A DNA stretch of 38,756 nt from Desulfotomaculum copahuensis (GTDB taxonomy: Bacteria; Bacillota; Desulfotomaculia; Desulfotomaculales; Desulfovirgulaceae), in assembly GCF_001655685.1 (NCBI RefSeq), contig NZ_LYVF01000185.1, positions 1 through 38,756 of the forward strand, in the 5' to 3' direction. A program made the position numbers and the translations under genes. The notes under the pieces were generated by a model. That model searched no databases. It saw nothing but the letters and a program-made list of their open reading frames with translations, and was not told where the DNA came from. Below are positions 33,403 to 38,756 of the stretch, one piece after another (positions within the stretch are counted from its first letter, which is position 1; each line of letters begins with the position of its first letter).

Positions 33403-33984
33403 TCAATTGTGACCGGGGGAATTTAACAGTTCATATGCCACCCGGGCCAGTGACTGGCAACGGTCCATACTTATCTTTTGTAAGTATCGGTAAGCCTCTT
33501 TTTCGGACAGGCCGTGCCTTTCCATGAGCAACCCCTTGGCCCGGGCGATCAGCTTCCGGTTCTCCAAAGTTTTGCGCAATTCGGCCAGTCTTTTTTCCAG
33601 CTCCATGATCCGGTTGAAGGATACCAGGGCCGCTTCCAGTACGGGCGTCAACATTTCTTCCTGCAGCGGCCGGACCAGCACGCCATAAATACCCGGCGAA
33701 CGCATTAATTCGGGGATTGAACAACGGCCGGCGTCAACCACCAGCACCACCGGCGCCACCCGGTGCTCCTCAATAATCCCGGCTACATCCATGCCCTCAC
33801 AACCGGGTAGGCGGTCCTCCATCAGCACGAGATCCGGCTCGTGTTGAAACACCAGCTGCAATAAACCGCGCCCCTCACCGGCCTCACCGGCTACCGCGTA
33901 GCCGGCGTGGCGCAGCACCTCTTTTAAAGTCAGGCGAAATCCCTTGCCGGCTCCGGCAATTATGACCCGGGTCCGTTGATACAC
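33403..33984 (-). CDS. second ANTAR-domain regulator with degenerate receiver
   Basis: Paralogue of the regulator encoded at 29292-29873, 193 residues. The receiver-like half has lost the acidic pair (IIAGAGKG), has Glu56 at the phosphorylation site (LVLMEDRLPG), Asp instead of the switch Thr (VLVVDAG) and Arg instead of the Lys (VLVRPLQ), so phosphorylation is not expected. A coiled-coil (MELEKRLAELRKTLENRK) precedes the ANTAR domain (LIARAKGLLMERHGLSEKEAYRYLQKISMDRCQSLARVAYELL). The start is GTG 33984, with GGTGG close upstream. It lies between asnB, transcribed divergently, and the glutamine synthetase-like gene. Control by protein contact, as AmiC does for AmiR, is a reasonable inference. 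Confidence 0.9.
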   Translation of the reverse strand: MYQRTRVIIAGAGKGFRLTLKEVLRHAGYAVAGEAGEGRGLLQLVFQHEPDLVLMEDRLPGCEGMDVAGIIEEHRVAPVVLVVDAGRCSIPELMRSPGIYGVLVRPLQEEMLTPVLEAALVSFNRIMELEKRLAELRKTLENRKLIARAKGLLMERHGLSEKEAYRYLQKISMDRCQSLARVAYELLNSPGHN

Positions 33985-34022
33985 CGGCCACCACGCTCCG
34001 CTGTTCCTTCTGTGTGCCTTCC

Positions 34023-34051
34023 ATTATAGCACGCCCGTGCGGCAGAAAACT
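34023..34051 (-). promoter_or_regulatory. probable promoter of the second ANTAR regulator gene
   Basis: On the - strand TATAAT (34028-34023) with a poor -35 (AGTTTT, 34051-34046) at 17 bp. Confidence 0.4.
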
Positions 34052-34058
34052 ATCCGTC

Positions 34059-34088
34059 TTTTCCCGCCCGGGCCCCTATGGATATAAT
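34059..34088 (+). promoter_or_regulatory. probable promoter of asnB
   Basis: TATAAT (34083-34088) with a weak -35 (TTTTCC, 34059-34064) at 18 bp. The transcript would start near 34095 and run into the leader hairpins. Confidence 0.45.
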
Positions 34089-34140
34089 ATCCTTTACCAT
34101 TTACCTTCTCCAAAGCATATGATTTTAGCATAAGGGATAC

Positions 34141-34190
34141 ATGGCAAAGGCGCCATGAGCAGGCTTACCTGATCATGGCGCTTATCCTTT
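34141..34190 (+). promoter_or_regulatory. ANTAR-type leader and terminator of asnB
   Basis: ATGGC-AAAGGC-GCCAT (34141-34156) forms a 5-bp stem with a hexaloop having A1 and G4. Its 3' arm overlaps the terminator stem GCGCCATGA/TCATGGCGC (34150-34158 with 34173-34181), which has an inner CAGG/CCTG helix and the tail TTATCCTTT. No clear first hexaloop hairpin is visible upstream. Confidence 0.6.
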
Positions 34191-34211
34191 AACCGGTTGG
34201 GAGGTAAGTTT

Positions 34212-36056
34212 ATGTGTGGTATCACCGGCTGGATAGATTGGAATGAGGATTTGACGGCCAAAGGACCCGTACTGCTGGAGATGGCCGGAACGCTGGCCAA
34301 CCGCGGACCGGACGCCGGCGGGATCTGGCTGTCGCCGCACGCCGCACTGGCCCATCGCCGCTTGATTGTGGTCGATCCGGCGGGCGGCGGGCAGCCGATG
34401 CTCCGCCGGCGCGGCGAACGCACTTGCGTACTGGTTTATAACGGCGAATTGTACAACACCTCCGAACTGCGGCAGGAACTGGCGGCACACGGATATTCTT
34501 TTCAAGGGCATTCCGACACTGAAGTGCTTTTGCTCTCCTTTATCCACTGGGGACCGGACTGTGTGGAGCGTTTGAACGGTATCTTCGCCTTTGCCGTCTG
34601 GGACGACGCCACCCAAAGCCTGTTTATGGCCCGGGACCGGTTGGGGGTCAAGCCGCTGTTTTACACCCGGCGCGGCCGGGCGCTTATTTTCGGTTCCGAA
34701 ATCAAAGCATTGCTCGCCCACCCGGCGGTGCCGCCGGAGGTGGACGCCACCGGACTGGCCGAAATCTTCGTGCTCGGACCGGCACGCACGCCGGGCTTCG
34801 GCGTCTTTCGCGGCATTGAAGAACTCAAGCCGGGCCACTGCCTGCACTTCGATCATAAAGGCATACGCATCAAGCAGTACTGGGCGCTGCAGAGCCGGCC
34901 CCATCCGCACACGCTGTATGAAACCGCCGTTCACGTGCGGGAACTGTTTCAGGATACCGTCGAACGGCAGCTGGTTTCCGACGTGCCGATCAGCGTGCTG
35001 CTTTCCGGCGGCCTGGATTCCAGCGCCATCACCGCCTTCGCCGCCCTGGCCCGCCGGCGCGAGAACAAGGGGGCAATTAATACCTTTTCCGTTGACTACG
35101 TGGACAATGAACAACACTTCCGGCCCAACGAATTTCAGCCGAACTCGGACGCGCCCTGGATCCGGATCATGTCGGAACACTTCGGCACCAATCACCACCA
35201 GATAATTATCGATACTCCCCGGCTGGTGGAGGCGCTGACGGGTGCGATGCGTGCCCGCGACCTGCCCGGCATGGCCGATGTCGACTCCTCTCTCTACCTG
35301 TTCAGTCACGAAATCAAAAAGGAGGCCACCGTGGCCCTGTCGGGCGAGTCCGCCGACGAAATTTTCGGCGGCTACCCCTGGTTCCGGCGGGCGGAGGACG
35401 TCAATGGCCACACCTTCCCCTGGGTGCGCATGGTTGGCGAAAGGGCGCGCCTGCTCGCCCCGGAACTGCGCGACTACATCCGCCCGGAGGAATATGTGGC
35501 CGGACGCTATCAGGAAGCGCTGGCGGAAGTGCCCCGCCTGCCGGGGGAAGATCCCCTGGAGGCACACATGCGCGAACTGATCTACCTGAATATGACCCGG
35601 TTCATGCCCATTCTCCTCGACCGCAAGGACCGCATGAGCATGGCCGCCGGTCTGGAGGTGCGCGTACCTTTCTGCGATCACCGGCTGGTGGAATACGTCT
35701 GGAACATCCCCTGGAGCATGAAAAGCTGCGACGGGATGGAAAAGGGTATCCTGCGCCGGGCAATGACCGGACTGCTGCCCGAAGGCATACTGCAAAGGCG
35801 CAAGAGCCCCTACCCGAAGACACATCACCCGGCTTATCTGGCAGCGGTACGCGCACAGATGGAAAACATCACCAACGACCCCGGCTCCCCCCTGCTTCCC
35901 CTGGTTGATACCGGAGCGCTCCGTGAGGTAATCGGTGACAACGCCGCCGCCTTCAGCCCGGCCTGGTTCAGCCAGCTCATGGGTAGCGCGCAGTTGTTCG
36001 CTTATCTGATCCAGGTGGATGCCTGGCTGCGGGAATATCACGTGATAATCCGTTAA
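34212..36056 (+). CDS. asnB: asparagine synthase (glutamine-hydrolysing)
   Basis: ATP-dependent amidation of aspartate using glutamine. The N-terminal class II amidotransferase domain starts with the catalytic Cys2 (MCGITGWIDW), with NRGPDAGG, AHRRL, YNGELYN and GHSDTEVLL. The C-terminal synthetase domain (from about residue 215) has the ATP-binding PP-loop LLSGGLDSSAI and ALSGESADEIFGGYPWFRR, then LDRKDRMSMAAGLEVRVPF. The 614-residue length is normal. ATG 34212 follows GGGAGGT at about 7 nt and must be the start since Cys2 is catalytic. It is the only nitrogen gene here on the + strand. Its leader carries an ANTAR-type hairpin, tying it to the glutamine genes. Confidence 0.96.
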   Translation: MCGITGWIDWNEDLTAKGPVLLEMAGTLANRGPDAGGIWLSPHAALAHRRLIVVDPAGGGQPMLRRRGERTCVLVYNGELYNTSELRQELAAHGYSFQGHSDTEVLLLSFIHWGPDCVERLNGIFAFAVWDDATQSLFMARDRLGVKPLFYTRRGRALIFGSEIKALLAHPAVPPEVDATGLAEIFVLGPARTPGFGVFRGIEELKPGHCLHFDHKGIRIKQYWALQSRPHPHTLYETAVHVRELFQDTVERQLVSDVPISVLLSGGLDSSAITAFAALARRRENKGAINTFSVDYVDNEQHFRPNEFQPNSDAPWIRIMSEHFGTNHHQIIIDTPRLVEALTGAMRARDLPGMADVDSSLYLFSHEIKKEATVALSGESADEIFGGYPWFRRAEDVNGHTFPWVRMVGERARLLAPELRDYIRPEEYVAGRYQEALAEVPRLPGEDPLEAHMRELIYLNMTRFMPILLDRKDRMSMAAGLEVRVPFCDHRLVEYVWNIPWSMKSCDGMEKGILRRAMTGLLPEGILQRRKSPYPKTHHPAYLAAVRAQMENITNDPGSPLLPLVDTGALREVIGDNAAAFSPAWFSQLMGSAQLFAYLIQVDAWLREYHVIIR

Positions 36057-36156
36057 AAAGGGACAATTTTTTTATCTTGAAACATATTTATGAGATAGAC
36101 GGCGTTGGTTTGAACCACCCGGCATATTTTCGGCCATCAAAGACAAGGAGGTCTTC

Positions 36157-37275
36157 ATGATGAGCAAGGGCAGGCTGCGGAAGCTTTTCCCGGGAGGGAA
36201 CACCTGCCGGGGCTTCTATTCCTTCTATGATTACATTATCGAACCGGATGCCACGCGGATCTTTGTGATCAAAGGCGGCCCGGGGGTAGGCAAATCCACC
36301 TTCATGCGCAAGATTGGCGAGGAAATGCTCAACCGGGGCTATGATGTGGAGTACCACTGCTGCTCCTCGGACAACGGCTCCCTGGACGGGGTGGTCATTC
36401 CAGCCATCCGGGTGGCTATGCTGGACGGCACCGCCCCCCATGTGGTAGATCCGAAAAACCCGGGCGCGGTGGATGAAATCATCCACCTGGGCGATTACTG
36501 GGATGAAAAGGGCCTGCGCGCCGGCAAGGCACAGATCCTGGCCCTCAACCGGGAGGTGGGCAGACTTTTCAAGCGGGCATACAGCTACCTGGCGGCGGCC
36601 AACCTGTTCCTGGAGGAAGTGCGCGGTTATTACCGGGATACGGGCGCTTTCAACGCGGGTGCTTTTGACCGGCTGTCCCTGGAACTGACCCATGACATCT
36701 TCAACGGCAAGCCGCGCCAGACGGACAATCCCCGGGCGCGACACCTCTTTGCCACCGCCAATACGCCCGACGGCTCAATCAGCTACCTGGACACCATCGT
36801 CAGCCACCTGAAAAAACGTTATATCATCAACGGCGACGACGGCACGGGCAAGACCACCCTGGTTCGCCGGTTGCTGGACGCAGCCATGATGCGCGGTTTC
36901 CACGTGGAAGCCTTTCACTGCGCCCTGGACCCCTCCCGGGTCGAGCACCTGGTCGTCCCGGCACTGGATGTGGCTGTGATCAATGCAGTGGAGCCGCACT
37001 TCTACAAACCACACAATGGCGATATCGTCATTGACACCACGGCCTGCGTCAAACCGGTGGCAGATTCCAAGATGCTGGCCGAAAGGGACACCGCCCGGGA
37101 AATGTACCGCCGTTGCATGGAAGAAGCCACCGACTTCATCAGCCGGGCCAAGAAGACACACGACGAGATGGAAACCTACTACATCCCCCATATGAACTTC
37201 AACGGCATCGAAGCCAGGCGGCAAACGGTGCAGGCCAGAATTCTGGCCCTGGCGGCGGAGGCCGCTGGAAAATAA
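36157..37275 (+). CDS. two-P-loop ATPase-like protein (PRK06851 type)
   Basis: A 372-residue protein with two tandem nucleotide-binding halves. The first P-loop is KGGPGVGKSTFMRKIGEEM (about residues 39-57), followed by EYHCCSSDNGSLDGVVIPAIRVAMLDGTAPHVVDP. The second is NGDDGTGKTTLVRRLLDAA (about 225-243), followed by the matching EAFHCALDPSRVEHLVVPALDVAVINAVEPH, so the protein looks like an internal duplication. It matches the PRK06851-type proteins of Firmicutes, whose role is not established. The start ATG-ATG at 36157 has AAGGAGG upstream. A perfect palindromic terminator follows. It is probably transcribed alone. Confidence 0.85.
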   Translation: MMSKGRLRKLFPGGNTCRGFYSFYDYIIEPDATRIFVIKGGPGVGKSTFMRKIGEEMLNRGYDVEYHCCSSDNGSLDGVVIPAIRVAMLDGTAPHVVDPKNPGAVDEIIHLGDYWDEKGLRAGKAQILALNREVGRLFKRAYSYLAAANLFLEEVRGYYRDTGAFNAGAFDRLSLELTHDIFNGKPRQTDNPRARHLFATANTPDGSISYLDTIVSHLKKRYIINGDDGTGKTTLVRRLLDAAMMRGFHVEAFHCALDPSRVEHLVVPALDVAVINAVEPHFYKPHNGDIVIDTTACVKPVADSKMLAERDTAREMYRRCMEEATDFISRAKKTHDEMETYYIPHMNFNGIEARRQTVQARILALAAEAAGK

Positions 37276-37288
37276 GCTATGTAGCGGG

Positions 37289-37320
37289 AAAAAAGGGACA
37301 GCTGTCCCTTTTTTCTTTTC
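37289..37320 (+). terminator. intrinsic terminator of the two-P-loop protein gene
   Basis: AAAAAAGGGACAG and CTGTCCCTTTTTT (37289-37301, 37302-37314) form a perfect 13-bp palindrome ending in TTTTTTCTTTTC. The A-rich 5' flank makes it work in the other direction too. Confidence 0.85.
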
Positions 37321-37395
37321 TTTTTCCTTCCGGCGGCATTATGGTACAATTGGACTGGAACCGCCAGATTACAACCGGTTGGGCTGTGATTTCCG

Positions 37396-37845
37396 ATGAA
37401 GATTATTGTCGACGCCGACGCCACCCCGAAAAAAGTACTGGAAACCTGCCGTCAATTGGCTAAACCTCCAGTGACCTTAATTACGGTAGCCAGCTTTAAT
37501 CACCGGATCGAATCCGAACAGCACGTGGTGGTTGGTGATGCTCCCCAGGAAACCGATCTGCAGATTGTCAACCTGGCCGCCAGAGGAGATATCGTTGTCA
37601 CCCAGGATTGGGGTCTGGCGGCGATGGTGCTGGGCAGGGGCGCCGCGGCCATATCCCCTTCCGGTCATATTTTCCGGGAGGAGACGATCGATTTTCTGCT
37701 TGAAGAAAGGGAACTCAAGGCCAAATTCAGAAGAAGCGGGGGTAAAACCAAAGGGCCGGCGAAAAGGACGGCGAAAGACGACCGCAAGTTCCGGAAAAGC
37801 CTTTCCCTGCTGCTTTGCCAGGAGACCGGAAACGGGGGACAATAA
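37396..37845 (+). CDS. YaiI/YqxD family protein (DUF188)
   Basis: A 149-residue protein of the widespread DUF188 (UPF0178) family with a PIN-like fold. It begins with the diagnostic [17 protein letters not shown], followed by [64 protein letters not shown], which carry the conserved Asp residues, and a Lys/Arg-rich C-terminus. Nuclease activity is suggested by the fold but not shown for the family as far as I know. ATG 37396 has only a weak GGTTGGG upstream, though the homology begins exactly there. A TACAAT box with an extended TGG lies near 37340-37350 and may be the promoter. Confidence 0.9.
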   Translation: MKIIVDADATPKKVLETCRQLAKPPVTLITVASFNHRIESEQHVVVGDAPQETDLQIVNLAARGDIVVTQDWGLAAMVLGRGAAAISPSGHIFREETIDFLLEERELKAKFRRSGGKTKGPAKRTAKDDRKFRKSLSLLLCQETGNGGQ

Positions 37846-37884
37846 TTAAAAATTACAACCGTCCGCTCCGGCCATAAATCCGAA

Positions 37885-38370
37885 TCACGCCGTATTACGC
37901 CGGTAAAATTCCGACGAACCGGGCAATTCTTCCACCACAGGTTCCCGGACCGGCTTTACGCCGGCAGCCACATCCACACTCACCGTCCGCCCGCCGGAGA
38001 TGGCGGTGGATGGTCCGTCCGGTGGTGTTTCCACCCGGTTTGAGCGCAAAATGGGGTAGAAATGCCGGGGAGCACCGTAATATCCCAATTCACTGCAGTA
38101 GCTGCGAGCCGGTGTCAAGCTTGTAAAGTACCAGTTTTGAGTAAAAGGCGGTAAATTAATTTCCCTCCGCATCTTACCGCCGTTGTGCGGCCGGCAATCC
38201 CCCCCGTTCAACTCATACAATCTGAGATACAGGTCGCCGTGTCCGGCCAGGGCCTGCCGTTGTCCCTTCGACAATTCCCAGTAAGCAAAGATTATTGCCG
38301 GGTTTTGCACCAGCAGTACCATTGTGTTTTCCTGGTAGCTGTCAGGCAGGAACGCGTTTTCCCCAAGCAC
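37885..38370 (-). CDS. DUF4912 domain protein
   Basis: A 161-residue soluble protein of the DUF4912 family found in Firmicutes. The N-terminal LPDSYQENTMVLLVQNPAIIFAYWELSKGQ matches the family pattern (LPxxYxxDxxxLLVxDPxxxFxYWE), and the following LYLRLYELNGG with NWYFTSLTPARSYCSELGYYG supports it. A Pro/Val-rich tail follows. The start is GTG 38370 with AGGGGG 8 nt upstream. Family function is unknown; members often sit near glycogen or polysaccharide genes, but no such gene is within the window. Confidence 0.85.
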   Translation of the reverse strand: MLGENAFLPDSYQENTMVLLVQNPAIIFAYWELSKGQRQALAGHGDLYLRLYELNGGDCRPHNGGKMRREINLPPFTQNWYFTSLTPARSYCSELGYYGAPRHFYPILRSNRVETPPDGPSTAISGGRTVSVDVAAGVKPVREPVVEELPGSSEFYRRNTA

Positions 38371-38756
38371 TTTTTATACCCCCTGCTTGAAAATTTTTAC
38401 ACCAGCCGCAAATGACTTGTAAATGTATTCACATTATCAAGCAAAGCATTTTTTATGCCTGCAATGATGCCCACCAGGACTACATAAACCAAACTTTTAG
38501 TTTGAATATTGTTCAAAAACAGGCAGCGTGGTTGGGCAAAAAGAGCTTTGTGCAAGTAATAACAACAGCTCACCCCCTGTCTAAATACAGACAGCGGATT
38601 GTCTGTTATCGGACAATCCGCTGCGTTATGCTCAACAACCGCCGGCGTCACACCGTCCGGCCGGTCACCGGTCCGTCATTTATTTACAATAACCGGGGTT
38701 CACCCGGCCGCCGGTTCACCAACCGCCCAAGCAGGAGCTTACCCCCGCCAGCGCAG
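38371..38756. other. end region without a convincing gene
   Basis: About 386 bp upstream of the DUF4912 gene. Apart from the inverted repeat at 38592-38623 I see no RNA gene or credible coding frame. The 3' end of a - strand gene entering from the right (stop TAA at 38684) is possible but cannot be supported on 24 codons. Confidence 0.5.
38592..38623. repeat. perfect 12-bp inverted repeat
   Basis: CAGCGGATTGTC (38592-38603) and its complement (38612-38623) enclose 8 nt. There is no T-run on either strand, so it may be an operator-like palindrome or RNA hairpin rather than a terminator. Confidence 0.6.

Noticed and set aside
34182-36041. Open frame of 619 codons antisense to asnB
   Set aside because: It mirrors asnB over its full length because of GC-rich codon bias. 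It has no ribosome binding site or recognisable domain, while asnB on the + strand has all motifs.
38397-38651. 84-codon frame on the - strand at the right end
   Set aside because: It has no ribosome binding site or domain and covers the inverted repeat at 38592-38623.
38684-38756. Possible C-terminal end of a gene entering from the right (- strand, stop at 38684)
   Set aside because: Only about 24 codons are visible, with no recognisable motif.

Overview
The window is GC-rich DNA with strong purine-rich ribosome binding sites and frequent GTG/TTG starts. It is chromosomal and looks like an anaerobic, probably spore-forming Firmicute of the Clostridia. Supporting signs are a YjcZ-like small protein, a Spo0F-like regulator, split archaeal-type glutamate synthase, an HdrBC-type iron-sulfur protein and Gram-positive-type B12 and MazEF loci. 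The Desulfotomaculum/Pelotomaculum/Thermincola neighbourhood is my inference; species cannot be read from the sequence. I see no transposon, phage, CRISPR array or plasmid origin.

Left part (1-7.1 kb): a small membrane peptide, tRNA-Arg(CCG), L-lactate dehydrogenase, a secreted NodB-type polysaccharide deacetylase on the + strand, an ABC-2 permease with its ATPase, and an ECF sigma factor with its zinc-finger anti-sigma factor.

Cobalt and housekeeping part (7.5-19.6 kb, nearly all on the - strand): the cobalt importer cbiMNQO lies behind a long leader holding a cobalamin riboswitch with terminator and a further strongly folded stretch of about 450 nt ending in a second terminator. Upstream lie tsaE-tsaB-rimI plus a small membrane protein, thiL and a thiD2-thiE fusion, a Spo0F-like receiver, an amidohydrolase, a class I amidotransferase, a mazEF module and an orphan ilvH.

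Nitrogen part (19.8-36.1 kb): this is the most distinctive region. A five-gene operon encodes a glutamate synthase split into three proteins (amidotransferase, FMN/Fe-S synthase core, GXGXG domain), then a dihydrolipoamide-dehydrogenase-type flavoprotein and an HdrB-HdrC fusion; no GltD is present. Beside it are three glutamine synthetase genes, a stand-alone glutamate-synthase-like FMN protein, two ANTAR RNA-binding regulators and asparagine synthetase. Six leaders in this region share a short hairpin with an A-x-x-G-x-x hexaloop (usually AATGGN) whose 3' arm lies inside a terminator stem. Three of the six also show a second A1/G4 hexaloop hairpin just upstream. This is the layout expected for ANTAR-dependent transcription antitermination, so the two ANTAR proteins probably control the whole block. 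Both have Glu at the receiver phosphorylation site. The third glutamine synthetase has lost several catalytic residues and may be a regulator or do different chemistry.

Right end (36.1-38.8 kb): a protein with two P-loops (PRK06851-type), a DUF188/YaiI protein, a DUF4912 protein, and about 390 bp with no convincing gene.
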